64,000 nucleotides of DNA, taken from the NCBI RefSeq assembly GCF_001613105.1, contig NZ_BDBS01000015.1:1-64000 (forward strand), read 5' to 3'. The position numbers were made by a program, and so were the translations under genes. Of this stretch, positions 38,020 to 49,367 are shown piece after piece; within the stretch, counting starts at the first letter, position 1, and every line of letters begins with the position of its first letter. The notes beneath the pieces are model-generated. The model saw only the letters and a list, made by a program, of their open reading frames with translations. It did no database searches and was not told the DNA's origin. Source of the DNA: Nocardia pseudobrasiliensis NBRC 108224 (GTDB lineage Bacteria; Actinomycetota; Actinomycetes; Mycobacteriales; Mycobacteriaceae).

Positions 38020-38895
38020 TCAGTGCCCGCCCTCGCCCGCCAGGGCGAACAGGCCGTCCGAGGTCTGCTCGATCAGGCCGTCGGTGAGCAGGGAATCCAG
38101 GGCGCGGTCGCGCTGGCCCGGATCGCGGGTCCAGGCCAGGTCGAGGGCGAAACGTTCCACCGGGCCCGCCGCCGCGCGCAGGACGTCGAGCAGGCGGCCG
38201 CGAGCCTGGCGGTCGGTGCCGTCGTATTTCTGAGTGCGGCGGACCACGTCCGAGGCCGGGCGGCCCGCGCTGACCCAGGCGCAGCGCGGCAGCGGGCACA
38301 GATCGCAGGCCGGAGTGCGGGCCGTGCAGATCAGCGCTCCCAATTCCATGAGGGCCGCGGAGAAGCGCGCGGCGCGCGGGACGCTGCCCGGCAGCAGCGC
38401 CTCGGTCTCGCGCAGATCGCGGGCGGCCGGATTACCGGCGTCCGCGCGGCCGTGTACGGCGCGGGCGACCACCCGGCGAACATTGGTGTCCACCACCGGA
38501 ACTCGCTGCCCGTAGGCGAAGCAGGCCACCGCGCGGGCGGTATAGGCCCCGATACCGGGCAGTCCCAGCAGCACGTCGACATCGGCGGGCACCTGGTCGC
38601 CGTATTCGGCGGCCAGCACCTGGGCGCATTCGTGCAGGCGCAGCGCACGGCGCGGATAGCCGAGTTTGCCCCACGCTCGCAGCACCTCACCCTGTGCGGC
38701 CGCGGCCATCGCCGAGGGCACCGGCCAGCGCGCCACCCACTCCCGCCAGATCGGTTCGACCCGGACCACCGGGGTCTGCTGCAGCATGATCTCGCTCATC
38801 AGGATCTGCCAGGCGCTCACCCCGGGCCGACGCCACGGCAGATCGCGAGCGGTCTCGGCATACCAGTCGATCAGCGCATCGGAATCGATGCTCAC
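38020..38895 (-). CDS. mutY: Adenine DNA glycosylase
   Basis: 291 residues. It has SEIMLQQT at about 34-41 with catalytic Glu, the helix-hairpin-helix LPGIGAYTARAV near 112-123, catalytic Asp in VVDTNVRR, and the [4Fe-4S] cysteines C-x6-C-x2-C-x5-C (CTARTPACDLCPLPRC). It removes adenine mispaired with 8-oxoguanine. The chain is short because the C-terminal NUDIX-like domain is reduced, as in other actinobacteria. GTG start. It is divergent from canB, matching M. tuberculosis order. Confidence 0.94.
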   Translation of the reverse strand: MSIDSDALIDWYAETARDLPWRRPGVSAWQILMSEIMLQQTPVVRVEPIWREWVARWPVPSAMAAAAQGEVLRAWGKLGYPRRALRLHECAQVLAAEYGDQVPADVDVLLGLPGIGAYTARAVACFAYGQRVPVVDTNVRRVVARAVHGRADAGNPAARDLRETEALLPGSVPRAARFSAALMELGALICTARTPACDLCPLPRCAWVSAGRPASDVVRRTQKYDGTDRQARGRLLDVLRAAAGPVERFALDLAWTRDPGQRDRALDSLLTDGLIEQTSDGLFALAGEGGH

Positions 38896-39033
38896 GCGCG
38901 TATTCGTCCTCTCCTATTTGCCCTCGCGATGCCGGTTCGCTCCGTACACTCACCACGCCCCGGTACGGATCATTTGCCCGGTCGTAACTTGACGGACTCG
39001 CCGGTAACCCGGCCCGTGTGGAAAATGGGACAC

Positions 39034-39657
39034 ATGCCTCAAACAAACCCGATCAGTGCCTGGAAGGCCCTCCGCGAGGGCAATGAGCGGTTCGTCAGTG
39101 GCACGCTGCAGCATCCTAGCCAGGGCGCCGCCGACCGGGCCAAGCTCGTGAGCGGCCAGCAGCCTTCAGCGATTCTGTTCGGGTGCGGTGACTCCCGGGT
39201 GGCCGCGGAGATCATCTTCGACCAGGGCCTCGGCGATATGTTCGTGGTCCGCACCGCGGGCCATGTCATCGACGCCTCGGTGCTCGGCTCGATCGAATAC
39301 GGCGTGGAGATCCTGCACGTACCGCTGATCATCGTGCTCGGCCACGACAGCTGCGGCGCGGTGCGGGCCACCATCGACGCCCTCGACGGCGGTGACGTCC
39401 CCGGCGGCTTCATCCGCAGCGTGGTCGAACGGGTCACCCCGTCCATTCTGGTCGGCCGGCGCGAGGGCCTCACCGGGGTCGACGAGCTCGAGGCCCGGCA
39501 CGTGGTGGAGACCGCGCGGCTGCTCATGCAGCGTTCGATGATCATCTCCCAGCGGGTGGCCACCGGCGAATGCGCGATCGCCTGCGTCACATACAAACTC
39601 GAAGACGGCAGGGTGCAGCTGCATCGCGCGGTGGGCAACATCGGCGAAGTGGCCTGA
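39034..39657 (+). CDS. canB: Beta-class carbonic anhydrase
   Basis: 207 residues. The sequence from MPQTNPISAWKALREGNERF matches the N-terminus of the M. tuberculosis CanB, which fixes the start at 39034 (39025 is also in frame). Zinc ligands lie in GCGDSR and in GHDSCG, and ADSR is replaced by GDSR at the first motif. It interconverts carbon dioxide and bicarbonate in the cytosol. A short GAGCCG/CGGCTC hairpin follows at 39682-39696. Confidence 0.94.
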   Translation: MPQTNPISAWKALREGNERFVSGTLQHPSQGAADRAKLVSGQQPSAILFGCGDSRVAAEIIFDQGLGDMFVVRTAGHVIDASVLGSIEYGVEILHVPLIIVLGHDSCGAVRATIDALDGGDVPGGFIRSVVERVTPSILVGRREGLTGVDELEARHVVETARLLMQRSMIISQRVATGECAIACVTYKLEDGRVQLHRAVGNIGEVA

Positions 39658-39720
39658 GGCCGGTCGACACGCCGTGCCCCTGAGCCGGACCGGCTCGATC
39701 GGGCGCTTACCGTTGTTGCC

Positions 39721-40392
39721 GTGCTGGAACCGACTGGACCACTGCCTCCCGAGATCTACTGGCGGCGTCGCCTGCTCGCCATCGCAGCGCTGGTGATCGC
39801 GCTCGTGGTGGTGATCGCGCTGGCGTTCTTCCTGCTGCACAAGGGCGGTAAGGACGACAGCGCCGCGGCGGCCTCGACATCCGGATCCACGGCCGCCAAG
39901 CCCGCGGCGACCTCCTCGGGCACGGCGGCCGCGGGAACATCGGCCTCGGGGACGGTCTCGGCCAGCGCCTCGGTGAACGCGGCGGCCAGCGGTTCGCCCG
40001 CGCCGTGCCCGGATCAGTCGCTGGCGGTGAAGGTCTCGGTGGCCCAGCCCAATTACAAATCGGGCGAGCAGCCGGTGTTCCATATCGTGGTCACCAATAT
40101 CTCCACCGCGTCCTGTACCCGGGATATGGGTTCGGGGCTGCAACAGGTGTGGGTGCAGTCCCTCGACGGGCAGCGCAAATTATGGTCGAGCACCGACTGC
40201 GATCAGGGCGGTCCGGCCGATCTGCGCACCCTGGGCGGCGGGCAGCAGGCGGAATTCACCCTGACCTGGTCGGGAACCACCTCGCAGGCCAATTGCGCGG
40301 GTGAGCGGGTGCCGGTGCCGCCGGGAGGCTATGCCGTTGTGGCGCAGTTCGGTTCGGTGCGCAGCTCACCGGAGCCGTTCAATATCGCCTGA
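39721..40392 (+). CDS. Membrane-anchored exported protein (Rv3587c-like)
   Basis: 223 residues. One transmembrane helix at about 16-42 is followed by a Ser/Ala/Thr-rich linker and a beta-rich external domain with two cysteine pairs (near 98 and 130, 160 and 185). The position between canB and disA matches Rv3587c. Function is unknown. TACCGT (39708-39713) lies 7 nt before the GTG start, suggesting a leaderless message. Confidence 0.85.
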   Translation: MLEPTGPLPPEIYWRRRLLAIAALVIALVVVIALAFFLLHKGGKDDSAAAASTSGSTAAKPAATSSGTAAAGTSASGTVSASASVNAAASGSPAPCPDQSLAVKVSVAQPNYKSGEQPVFHIVVTNISTASCTRDMGSGLQQVWVQSLDGQRKLWSSTDCDQGGPADLRTLGGGQQAEFTLTWSGTTSQANCAGERVPVPPGGYAVVAQFGSVRSSPEPFNIA

Positions 40393-40393
40393 A

Positions 40394-41533
40394 TCAGTGC
40401 GGGCGCGCCAGCGCCTCGTGGATTCGCCGCGCCAGATCGTCGTCGATACCCTCCACGGCCGCCAGATCGGCCACGTCGGCGTCGAGCAGGGCCGTGAGCG
40501 ACCCGAAGGCGGCGACCAGTCCGCGCGCCTGCTGACGAGGCACCCGCGGGATCTCCTCGAGCAGTCGGTAGCCGCGCGGGGCCGTAGCGGTGTCCAGGGC
40601 CTCCAGGGCGGCCGGAAAGCCCAGCGGCTGGGCCAGATTCGTCAACTCCAGCAGTTCCACCTCGAGCAGCTGATCCAGCGCGTCCAAGGCGCGGTCGGCC
40701 AGCGCCTCCTCGACCCCGCCCGGTGACACCGGCCTGACGTAGTCGCGCACGATCAATCGACGCACATCGTCGGTATCGCCCACCACCTCGGCCAGTTGTA
40801 AGGCCAGCTGACGGCCGTCGACACCGAGTTCGCCGACATCGGAGCGGATCTCGTGGGCCACTCGACGCACCAACTCGAGGCAGTGCACCACGGTCAGCAC
40901 GTCGCGCACGGTGACCACATCGCCCAACTCCACCACCGACAGCTGCCGCAGCATCTCGTCCAGGCGCGACCGATAGCGCTCGAGTGTCGCCATGGCCTGA
41001 TTGGCCCGCGCCAGAATGGTTTCCGAGGGTTGGATCAGATGCCGGGAGCCGTGCGCGTAGACGGTCACGATGCCCGTGGACCGACTCACCGATACCACCG
41101 GGCAGCCGATCTGCGCCGCGGTACGCTCGGCGGCCTTGTGCCGGGTGCCCGTTTCGGTGGTCGGCACCAGCGGGTCGGGGACCAGGTGGACATTGGCGCG
41201 CCGAATGCGCCCGCCGTCGCCGGACAGCACCACCGCGCCGTCCATTTTCGACAGTTCCCGCAGCCGGGTCGGGGAGAATTCCACATCCAGGTCGAAGCCG
41301 CCGTCGCAGATCTGCTCGATCGACTCGTCGTAGCCCAGGACGATCAGCGCGCCCGTACGCGCCCGCAGGATGCGATCGATCCCGTCGCGCAGATCGGTTC
41401 CGGGTACGAGCCGGGCCACGACATCCCGGGCGGGCGAACTCGCCGCGATCTCCGGCCGGGGCGCGGGGGCGGGAGCGACCTCGGGCAGCGGGTTCACCGC
41501 GGGTTTGCCGAGCAGGTTGGCGACCCAATTCAT
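40394..41533 (-). CDS. disA: DNA integrity scanning protein / diadenylate cyclase, with an RHK motif
   Basis: 379 residues. The DAC domain has DGA at 98-100 (KMDGAVVLS), but the second catalytic motif, normally RHR, reads RHK at 131-133 (GTRHKAAER). A middle helical domain and a C-terminal helix-hairpin-helix ([12 protein letters not shown]) follow. DisA makes c-di-AMP and binds branched DNA. The ATG overlaps the radA stop (ATGA) and GGAGG lies 7 nt before, so the 35-residue Pro/Ala-rich N-terminal extension is real. Whether RHK still works is untested. Confidence 0.92.
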   Translation of the reverse strand: MNWVANLLGKPAVNPLPEVAPAPAPRPEIAASSPARDVVARLVPGTDLRDGIDRILRARTGALIVLGYDESIEQICDGGFDLDVEFSPTRLRELSKMDGAVVLSGDGGRIRRANVHLVPDPLVPTTETGTRHKAAERTAAQIGCPVVSVSRSTGIVTVYAHGSRHLIQPSETILARANQAMATLERYRSRLDEMLRQLSVVELGDVVTVRDVLTVVHCLELVRRVAHEIRSDVGELGVDGRQLALQLAEVVGDTDDVRRLIVRDYVRPVSPGGVEEALADRALDALDQLLEVELLELTNLAQPLGFPAALEALDTATAPRGYRLLEEIPRVPRQQARGLVAAFGSLTALLDADVADLAAVEGIDDDLARRIHEALARPH

Positions 41534-42924
41534 TCGACAGCCTCCAGACGTGCCTGTCCGCGCTTCGACAAACCGGTCAGCGCGAGCGCCGCACGAACAT
41601 CCGTCACCTCGTGCACCTTGATACCGAGTCCGGAGCATTCGGCCCCCGGCGGCACCAGCGCCTGGGTGAAACCTAGCCGCTCGGCCTCGGCGAGGCGACG
41701 ACCGACCCCGGCAACGCGACGAACCTCACCGGCCAGTCCGACCTCGCCGAGGATGACCGTCCCCGGCCGCAGCGGGCGACCGCGCTCGGCGCTGGCGATG
41801 GCCAGGGCCACGGCCAGATCCGCGGACGGCTCGGTCAAACGCATCCCGCCGACCGTGGCCGCGTACACCTCGTATTTGCCCAGATACAGCCCGCAGCGGC
41901 TCTGCAGCACCGCCAGCACCATCGACACCCGATTGTTGTCCAGACCGCTGACGGCCCGACGCGGCATGGCCGCCTGGGTCTCCACGGTCAGCCCCTGCAC
42001 CTCGCCCAGCAGCGGGCGCTTACCGTCCATCGCGACGGTCACGGCCGTACCCGGCACGGTGTCGGCGCGATGGTGCAGGAACAGCCCGGACGGATCCTCC
42101 ACGCACGCGATCCCGTTGTCGCGCATCTCGAAACAGCCCACCTCGTCGGCGCTGCCGAACCGGTTCTTGATACCGCGCACCATACGCAGCGTGGAATGTT
42201 TGTCGCCCTCGAACTGCAGCACCACGTCCACCAGATGTTCCAGCGTGCGCGGTCCGGCCAGATGGCCGTCCTTGGTGACGTGGCCGACCAGCAGCACCGC
42301 GATCCCGCTCGCCTTGGCCAGCGAGGTCAGCGCGGCCGTCACCGCGCGGACCTGGGTCACGCCGCCGATCACGCCCTCGACATCGGCGGCCAGCATGGTC
42401 TGCACCGAGTCCACCACCAGCAGCGTGGGGCGCACCTGCTCGACATGGCCGAGAATGGTCGACAGATCGGATTCGGCCGCGAGATAGACCCTTTCGTGCA
42501 CCGCGCCGGTGCGATCCGCGCGCAGCCGGACCTGACCGGCCGACTCCTCGGCCGTCACGTACAGCGCGCGCTCCTCGCGCCCGCGCGCCCACCGGTGCGC
42601 GACCTCGAGCAGCAGCGTCGATTTGCCGACGCCGGGCTCGCCGGACAGCAGCACCACCGATCCGGGCACGATGCCCCCGCCGAGCACCCGATCGAGTTCA
42701 CTCACACCGGTCGACCGGGCACGGCTGACCTTCGAGTCGATCTCCGAGATCGGGGCCGCCGCGGTGGAAGGCAGCAGGGCCCGGCGACCGGTCGACGCCG
42801 CCGCGGGCGCGGCGGCCATCTCATCGATCGAACCCCATTCACCGCAGCCCGGGCACCGGCCGACCCATTTGGCGACCTCGTGCGCGCATGCGGAACAGCG
42901 GTACTGCGATTTCACCTTGGCCAC
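41530..42924 (-). CDS. radA: DNA repair protein RadA (Sms)
   Basis: 464 residues. N-terminal zinc finger with C-x2-C and C-x2-C ([18 protein letters not shown]), Walker [10 protein letters not shown] near 96, the RadA motif KNRFG, and a C-terminal Lon-like domain. It aids branch migration during recombination. GTG start. It overlaps disA by 4 bp, the usual pairing of these two genes, and lies 49 bp after lpqE. Confidence 0.95.
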   Translation of the reverse strand: MAKVKSQYRCSACAHEVAKWVGRCPGCGEWGSIDEMAAAPAAASTGRRALLPSTAAAPISEIDSKVSRARSTGVSELDRVLGGGIVPGSVVLLSGEPGVGKSTLLLEVAHRWARGREERALYVTAEESAGQVRLRADRTGAVHERVYLAAESDLSTILGHVEQVRPTLLVVDSVQTMLAADVEGVIGGVTQVRAVTAALTSLAKASGIAVLLVGHVTKDGHLAGPRTLEHLVDVVLQFEGDKHSTLRMVRGIKNRFGSADEVGCFEMRDNGIACVEDPSGLFLHHRADTVPGTAVTVAMDGKRPLLGEVQGLTVETQAAMPRRAVSGLDNNRVSMVLAVLQSRCGLYLGKYEVYAATVGGMRLTEPSADLAVALAIASAERGRPLRPGTVILGEVGLAGEVRRVAGVGRRLAEAERLGFTQALVPPGAECSGLGIKVHEVTDVRAALALTGLSKRGQARLEAVE

Positions 42925-42973
42925 GTGCGCAGCCTAGAGAGCGGGTCCGACAGGACCGGGCAACGGCGCGAAC

Positions 42974-43702
42974 TCAGTGGCCGGAATGCTCTGCGGCCTT
43001 CTCGCCCTCCTTGCGGGGCAGATCCGGGCCCGCGTCGACCGGAACGCTCACCGCGACCGTGCCGGCGTCCTTGAAGTTGAAGGTCACCTGGTAGGTCAGG
43101 CCCGCGCTGACGTCCTTGGTCAGGCCGGTGATCTCCACCAGCAGCGGTTGCGCGGCCAGATCGCCCGACTCCGGGTTCTCGGCGTGATTCGCCGACGCCG
43201 TCGACGCGGCGGCGGTGGACGCGGCGGGCGAGCTGGTCGGCGCGGCCGAACTCGTCGGGGCGGCCGGGGCGCTGGTCGCCGCGGCCGGGTGGGAGCCCGG
43301 CTTGGGCGCGGACGCGACCAGGGTCTGATTCGGGGGCAGCTGCGGGTTGGCCGGGGAGATCTTCACCGTGCCCAGATCGGTGGTGATGCTGGTGAGCTCG
43401 TCGGCCTTGGCCGAACCGGCGTTGACCGCGCTGAACGCGAGGACGGCCTTACCACCCTTGGCGTTGTTGTACTCCTCCGACTGCGGCAGCAGCAGGCGCA
43501 CATCGCGCAGCGCCACCCGGCCGACGTTGGCGCTGTTACCGTTCACGGCCGCGACCTGTTGGGCGGTCTGCGAGATCTGACCGGCGCCGCACCCCGACAG
43601 CGCGAGCACCGCGCCCGCGGCGAGCGCGGCGACGGTCACGGCGTGGCGGCGCGCCTTCGACGCTGTGGTGGCTTTCAGGGCAGTCACGGGCTTGTCCTCC
43701 AT
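42974..43702 (-). CDS. lpqE: LpqE-like lipoprotein
   Basis: 242 residues. Signal peptide with lipobox LSGC near residue 38, then a beta-rich domain of DUF461/PCu(A)C-like type and a Ser/Ala/Pro-rich linker near 155-185. Position divergent from carD and upstream of radA matches M. tuberculosis Rv3584. Its role is not established. Confidence 0.87.
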   Translation of the reverse strand: MEDKPVTALKATTASKARRHAVTVAALAAGAVLALSGCGAGQISQTAQQVAAVNGNSANVGRVALRDVRLLLPQSEEYNNAKGGKAVLAFSAVNAGSAKADELTSITTDLGTVKISPANPQLPPNQTLVASAPKPGSHPAAATSAPAAPTSSAAPTSSPAASTAAASTASANHAENPESGDLAAQPLLVEITGLTKDVSAGLTYQVTFNFKDAGTVAVSVPVDAGPDLPRKEGEKAAEHSGH

Positions 43703-43959
43703 GTCGACCGGCTCACTCCACGATGGAGAGTAGTAGTAGGGAGCGTAGTAGTCGCCCCACGGCCCCCCGTGTCGGGTAGGGGACTTGTACGCTCAACTAC
43801 GGACGCGCAGTACCATTCGGTACGCGGAAAGCGGGCTCACCCGTAACTCCTTCTGGCACAACGGGATGCACACCGTGGGCGTTCTGTCAACCCCCGCCGC
43901 CGCCTCGTTGTGGCCCTGACCTGCGTCGTTGATCGCGCCGTTACCGAGTCGCATGTTAA

Positions 43960-44478
<519 letters not shown>

Positions 44479-44480
44479 CC

Positions 44481-45188
44481 GTGAACAATTCACACGACGC
44501 AAGTCGTGTCGTGGCGCTGGTGCCTGCCGCCGGTCAGGGCGTACGCCTGGGTGAGTCGATGCCCAAGGCTTTCGTCCCGATCGGCGGCAGCCCCATGCTC
44601 ACGCTCGCCGTCGACGGTTTGATCGCGTCCGGGGTCGTGGACCACATCGTGATCATGGTGCCCGCCGAGTTGATCGAGCGAGCCGGAGCTCTGGTCGCCG
44701 ACCGGAACTCGGTGAGCGTGGTCGCCGGCGGCGCCGAACGCATCGACTCCGTGCGCGCCGGACTCGCGGCCGCGCCGCAGGCCACCCATATCCTCGTGCA
44801 CGACGCGGCCCGCGCCCTGACGCCGCCGTCGCTGATCGCGCGGGTGGTGGCCGCATTACGCACCGGACAGCGGGCGGTCGTCCCCGGCCTGCCCGTCACC
44901 GACACCGTCAAATCGGTCGACGCCCACGGTGTGGTGACCGGTACCCCGGATCGCGGCGGTCTGCGCGCGATCCAGACCCCGCAGGGTTTCGAGGCACAGC
45001 TGCTGCGCGAGGCATACGCGCTCGACCTTCCCGCCACCGACGACGCGGGACTGGTCGAACGCCTCGGCGCGCGCGTGCACGTGATCCCCGGCGATCCAAT
45101 GGCTTTCAAGATCACCACCCCGCTCGATCTGCGCCTGGCCGACGAGCTGCTCGCCGATCGCCCCGCGGCGCGGGCGGTGGCGCGATGA
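44481..45188 (+). CDS. ispD: 2-C-methyl-D-erythritol 4-phosphate cytidylyltransferase
   Basis: 235 residues. The nucleotide-binding [11 protein letters not shown] is near 12-22, with HDAAR near 108 and IQTPQGF near 168. It transfers CMP to MEP in the isoprenoid pathway. The GTG start is 2 nt after carD, and the 3' end overlaps ispF by 4 bp. Confidence 0.95.
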   Translation: MNNSHDASRVVALVPAAGQGVRLGESMPKAFVPIGGSPMLTLAVDGLIASGVVDHIVIMVPAELIERAGALVADRNSVSVVAGGAERIDSVRAGLAAAPQATHILVHDAARALTPPSLIARVVAALRTGQRAVVPGLPVTDTVKSVDAHGVVTGTPDRGGLRAIQTPQGFEAQLLREAYALDLPATDDAGLVERLGARVHVIPGDPMAFKITTPLDLRLADELLADRPAARAVAR

Positions 45189-45673
45189 CCGCACCCGATA
45201 TGCGCGTCGGCATCGGCAGCGACGTCCATCCCGTCGAACCCGGCCGTCCCTGCTGGATGGCCGGTCTGCTGTTCGAGGGCGACAGTGGCTGCGCGGGCCA
45301 TTCCGACGGCGATGTGGCCGCGCACGCGCTCTGCGACGCGCTGCTGTCGGCCGCCGGACTCGGCGATGTCGGCGCGGTATTCGGTACCGGCCGCCCCGAA
45401 TGGGAGGGCGTGTCCGGGGCGGCCATGTTGAAAGAGGTCCGCCGCCTGCTCGACGAGGCCGGTTTCACCATCGTGAACGCCGCCGTCCAGGTGATCGGGA
45501 ATCGTCCCAAAATAGGTCCACGCCGTGGCGAGGCCCAACAGGTCCTGGGAGAATTACTCGACGCACCGGTTTCGGTTTCGGGTACGACCACCGACGGTCT
45601 GGGGCTGACCGGACGCGGTGAGGGGATCGCGGCGGTGGCGACAGCGCTGTTGCACTGTTGTAGCCAGCAGTAA
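45185..45673 (+). CDS. ispF: 2-C-methyl-D-erythritol 2,4-cyclodiphosphate synthase
   Basis: 162 residues. It has the metal-binding DVHP near residues 13-16 and [16 protein letters not shown] near 40-55, with [17 protein letters not shown] at the end. It cyclises CDP-MEP phosphate to MEcPP. It is translationally coupled to ispD by a 4-bp overlap. Confidence 0.95.
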   Translation: MTAPDMRVGIGSDVHPVEPGRPCWMAGLLFEGDSGCAGHSDGDVAAHALCDALLSAAGLGDVGAVFGTGRPEWEGVSGAAMLKEVRRLLDEAGFTIVNAAVQVIGNRPKIGPRRGEAQQVLGELLDAPVSVSGTTTDGLGLTGRGEGIAAVATALLHCCSQQ

Positions 45674-45718
45674 ACCGCCTCGTACTCTGCAAATTCTCAA
45701 CAGCTAGGATGGCTGGTC

Positions 45719-47113
45719 GTGACTCTGCGCCTGTTCGACACCGAGACGCGGACCCTGCGTGATTTCACGCCTCTGGTCCCCGGCCGTGTATCGGTGTATC
45801 TGTGTGGCGCCACCGTGCAGGGCGAACCCCATATCGGACATGTGCGCAGCGGCGTCGCCTTCGACGTGCTGCGACGCTGGCTGACCGCCAACGGATCCGA
45901 TGTGGCCTTCGTCCGCAACGTCACCGATATCGACGACAAGATCCTCAACAAGGCCGCCGCGGCGGGCCGCCCGTGGTGGGAGTGGGCCGCGACGCACGAG
46001 CGCGCCTTCGACCGCGCCTACGAGGCGCTGGGCGTACTGCCGCCCTCGGCCGAACCGCGCGCCACCGGGCACATCACCCAGATGGTCCAGATGATGCAGC
46101 GGCTCATCGACCGCGGCCACGCCTACGCCTCGTGCGGCAACGTCTACTTCGATGTGCGCTCCTACCCCGACTACGGCAAGTTGTCCGGCCATCGGCTCGA
46201 CGATGTGCACCAGGGCGAGAACGCGGGCGAGGGTAAGCGGGATCCGCGCGATTTCACGCTGTGGAAGGCCGCCAAGCCCGGCGAGCCCACCTGGCCCTCG
46301 CCGTGGGGTCCCGGGCGGCCCGGCTGGCATCTGGAATGCTCCGCGATGGCCGAGTTCTACCTCGGCCCCGAATTCGACATCCACTGCGGCGGTATGGATC
46401 TGGTGTTCCCGCACCACGAGAACGAAATCGCCCAGTCCCGCGCCGCCGGTGACGGATTCGCCCGGTACTGGCTGCACAACGGCTGGGTGACCCTGGGCGG
46501 GGAGAAGATGTCGAAATCGCTCGGCAACACCCTGTCGGTACCCAATGTGCTGAAAAACGTTCGGGCCGTGGAACTTCGGTTCTATCTGGGCAGCGCGCAC
46601 TACAGCTCGATGCTGGAGTACTCCGATCAGGCGCTGCGCGACGCGGCCCAGACCTATCAGCGGATCGAGGCCTTCGTACACCGCGCCGCCGAGCGTACGG
46701 GCGACAGCACGATCGGCAAGTGGACCGACGCGTTCGCCGAGGCCCTCGACGACAATCTCGGAATTCCCAGGGCGCTGGCGGAGATTCACGCCGTGGTGCA
46801 CGAGGGCAACAAAGCGCTGGAATCCGGCGCCATCGACACCGCCCGGGAACTGGCGGGTCAGGTGCGCGCGATGCTCGGCATTCTGGGTGTGGATCCGCTG
46901 GATCCGCACTGGGCCGCCCCCGCGGACTCCTCCGCGGCCCTCGACGCGCTCGACGTCCTGGTGCGGGCCGAACTGGAGCTGCGGCAGCAGGCGCGCGGCA
47001 GCAAGGACTGGGCGACCGCCGACGCGGTCCGGGATCGGCTGATAGCGGCCGGTGTCGAAGTCACCGACACCCCGGACGGCCCGGAGTGGAGCCTGAGCGG
47101 AAAGGCCAACTGA
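45719..47113 (+). CDS. cysS: Cysteinyl-tRNA synthetase
   Basis: 464 residues. HIGH-type motif PHIGH near 39-43 and KMSKS near residue 263 (EKMSKSLGN). The zinc ligand Cys in YLCGATVQ is near 28. GTG start; TAGGAT (45705-45710) lies 8 nt before it with no Shine-Dalgarno sequence, pointing to a leaderless message and ruling out a leader riboswitch. It overlaps rlmB by 1 bp (TGATG). Confidence 0.95.
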   Translation: MTLRLFDTETRTLRDFTPLVPGRVSVYLCGATVQGEPHIGHVRSGVAFDVLRRWLTANGSDVAFVRNVTDIDDKILNKAAAAGRPWWEWAATHERAFDRAYEALGVLPPSAEPRATGHITQMVQMMQRLIDRGHAYASCGNVYFDVRSYPDYGKLSGHRLDDVHQGENAGEGKRDPRDFTLWKAAKPGEPTWPSPWGPGRPGWHLECSAMAEFYLGPEFDIHCGGMDLVFPHHENEIAQSRAAGDGFARYWLHNGWVTLGGEKMSKSLGNTLSVPNVLKNVRAVELRFYLGSAHYSSMLEYSDQALRDAAQTYQRIEAFVHRAAERTGDSTIGKWTDAFAEALDDNLGIPRALAEIHAVVHEGNKALESGAIDTARELAGQVRAMLGILGVDPLDPHWAAPADSSAALDALDVLVRAELELRQQARGSKDWATADAVRDRLIAAGVEVTDTPDGPEWSLSGKAN

Positions 47114-48090
47114 TGGCAGGCAATTCACAACGTCGCGGCGCGATCCGCAAGTCCGGCACCAAGAAGGGCCAGACGGTCGGATCGGGCGGTCAGCGGCGAC
47201 GCTCGCTGGAGGGTCGCGGCGCGACCCCGCCCGCCGAGATGCGCAAGTACCATCCCGCGGCCAAGCGGGCGGCCGCGGCGAAGAAGGCCGCCGCCACCCA
47301 GCAGACCACCCGGCGGCCCGCGGGCCGTCCGAGCACCCGCAAGGGCGACGACGGCCCCGAATTGGTGCTCGGTCGCAACCCGGTGGTGGAATGCCTGCGC
47401 GCCGGGGTCCCCGCGACCGCGCTGTACGTGGCCAACGGCACCGAGAACGACGAGCGGCTCACCGAGGCCGTCAAGATCGCGGCCGATACCGGCATCTCGA
47501 TCCTGGAGGTGCCGCGCACCGATCTGGATCGGATGAGCTCCAACGGTTTACATCAGGGGCTCGCGCTGCAAGTGCCGCCGTACCGCTACGCGCATCCGCA
47601 GGATCTGCTCGAATCCGCGCTCGCCTCGGGCACTCCCCCGCTGCTGGTGGCGCTGGACAATATCTCCGATCCACGCAATCTGGGCGCGGTGATCCGCTCG
47701 GTGGCGGCCTTCGGCGGCCACGGCGTGGTCATTCCGCAGCGCCGCAGCGCCAGCGTGACGGCGGTGGCCTGGCGCACCAGCGCCGGTGCGGCCGCCCGGC
47801 TACCGGTCGCGCGGGCCACCAATCTCACTCGGACACTGAAGGATTGGGCCAACGCCGGACTGCAGGTGGTCGGCCTGGACGCGGGCGGCGACACCTCGCT
47901 CGACGATTTCGAGGCCACCACGCCGACCGTCGTCGTGGTCGGATCCGAGGGCAAGGGTCTGTCGCGACTGGTTCGCGAGACCTGCGACAGCATCCTGAGC
48001 ATTCCGATGGCGGGCGAGGTCGAATCGCTCAACGCGTCGGTAGCCGCGGGTGTCGTACTCGCGGATATCGCGCGCCAACGCCGGGCCTGA
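47113..48090 (+). CDS. rlmB: 23S rRNA 2'-O-methyltransferase, TrmH/SpoU family
   Basis: 325 residues. A basic, disordered N-terminal ~85 residues precede the substrate-binding domain ([15 protein letters not shown]). The SPOUT knot domain has [25 protein letters not shown] and [18 protein letters not shown], the three family motifs. It should methylate G2251 of 23S rRNA. It is coupled to cysS through TGATG. Confidence 0.93.
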   Translation: MAGNSQRRGAIRKSGTKKGQTVGSGGQRRRSLEGRGATPPAEMRKYHPAAKRAAAAKKAAATQQTTRRPAGRPSTRKGDDGPELVLGRNPVVECLRAGVPATALYVANGTENDERLTEAVKIAADTGISILEVPRTDLDRMSSNGLHQGLALQVPPYRYAHPQDLLESALASGTPPLLVALDNISDPRNLGAVIRSVAAFGGHGVVIPQRRSASVTAVAWRTSAGAAARLPVARATNLTRTLKDWANAGLQVVGLDAGGDTSLDDFEATTPTVVVVGSEGKGLSRLVRETCDSILSIPMAGEVESLNASVAAGVVLADIARQRRA

Positions 48091-48149
48091 CCCGGAAAAC
48101 CGAGCGCGTCAGCGAGCTTTCGCGGCGCGAGCCCCCATAGACTTGGCTG

Positions 48150-48446
48150 GTGGCCAGTTACCCGCCCCAGTACTTCCCCGATGAGCCGATCGGCCAGCCG
48201 GTCGAACATCCGCACGCCACCACCGTGCTGTTACTCGGGGCCCTGAGCGTATTTTGTTGCGGCGCACTGGGTCCGGTGGCGTGGGCGATGGGTAAGCGGG
48301 CGCTGGATCAGATCGAGTACTCCGGCGGCGCGTACGGCGGCCGGGCACAGGTCATGGTGGGCTACATCCTCGGCATCATCGGCACGATTCTGATGGTGCT
48401 CGTGGCGATCCTGTTCCTGCTGGTCCTGATCGGAGGGCACGGCTGA
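48150..48446 (+). CDS. DUF4190-type small membrane protein
   Basis: 98 residues with two hydrophobic helices at about 25-45 and 72-95 and the conserved GPVAWAMGKRAL in between, typical of DUF4190. Function is unknown. TAGACT (48138-48143) lies 6 nt before the GTG start, so the message is probably leaderless. Confidence 0.83.
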   Translation: MASYPPQYFPDEPIGQPVEHPHATTVLLLGALSVFCCGALGPVAWAMGKRALDQIEYSGGAYGGRAQVMVGYILGIIGTILMVLVAILFLLVLIGGHG

Positions 48447-48453
48447 TCCGGAC

Positions 48454-49260
48454 TCAGTCCAGGCCCGGACGCTCCTTGTCGGCGGGCGCGTCCCAGGCGG
48501 GCCATTCGGCGCTGACGCGCCCGGTCCAGCGCGGCTGACGGCGGTCGCGTAGCGCGGCCATCCCCTCGCCCGCGTCGACGCTGTCGGCGACATAGGTATT
48601 GAGCTGCGATTCCAGCGCCGCGACCGAGTCCGGGCCCATGCCGAGCCCCTCCCACAGCAGCCGCTTGGACAGCGCCACCGGCAGCGGCGCGGAGCCGGTG
48701 GCGATATCGTGCGCGACCGACAGCGCGGTCGGCAGCACCTCGGCGGCATCGAGACTGGCGTTGGCCAGACCCATTGCCTTGGCCTCGTCGCCGTCGAAGG
48801 TGCGTCCCGTGAACAGGATGTCGGCGGCGGTGGCCATTCCGGCCAGCCGGGGCAGCAGCCAGTGCGCATAGCCGTCGGCCAGCGCGGACCGCCGAACCTG
48901 GTTGAGCCCGTAGACCGCATCGCGCGCCAGGTAGCGCAGATCGCACTGCAATGCGAGCGCCAGCCCGAGGCCGACCGCATGCCCGTTGACCGCGGCGATC
49001 ACGGGTTTGCGAATGCGCCAGGGCGCGGGGTCGATGGTGGCGGTGACGTCCCCGACGCCGGACAGATCCGCGCCGGCGCAGAACGCGGGCGGAGTACCCG
49101 TGACGACCACCGCGTGGATGGTGTCCTCGGTATCACAGCGGCTCAGCGCCGCACCCAGTTCGGAGGCCATCGTCGGGGTGAAGGCATTCTGCTGCGCGGG
49201 ACGATGCAGCGTCAGCACGGCGACTCCGGAGGAAACATCGACGTGCAGTTCCGAACTCAT
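48454..49260 (-). CDS. Enoyl-CoA hydratase/isomerase family protein
   Basis: 268 residues, crotonase fold. The oxyanion-hole segments FCAGADLS (near 62-69) and AAVNGHAVGLGLALAL are present. The usual second catalytic Glu region reads GLNQVRRSALADG, so activity cannot be assumed to be plain hydration. The ATG at 49260 gives the family-typical N-terminus. It lies 107 bp downstream of an acyl-CoA dehydrogenase gene on the same strand, hinting at a shared beta-oxidation task. Confidence 0.88.
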   Translation of the reverse strand: MSSELHVDVSSGVAVLTLHRPAQQNAFTPTMASELGAALSRCDTEDTIHAVVVTGTPPAFCAGADLSGVGDVTATIDPAPWRIRKPVIAAVNGHAVGLGLALALQCDLRYLARDAVYGLNQVRRSALADGYAHWLLPRLAGMATAADILFTGRTFDGDEAKAMGLANASLDAAEVLPTALSVAHDIATGSAPLPVALSKRLLWEGLGMGPDSVAALESQLNTYVADSVDAGEGMAALRDRRQPRWTGRVSAEWPAWDAPADKERPGLD

Positions 49261-49367
49261 GCGACGAAATCCTAGTTCTGTGCGCGGGTCGTGCCCTGGT
49301 ACGCGAACGAGCAGAACACAGCCGGGCGCAATCCCGCAACCGAACCCGACGTAGACGGGCGATCTGC

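Noticed and set aside
45674..45718. T-box or other leader riboswitch before cysS
   Set aside because: The TAGGAT hexamer is 8 nt from the start, leaving no leader to fold.
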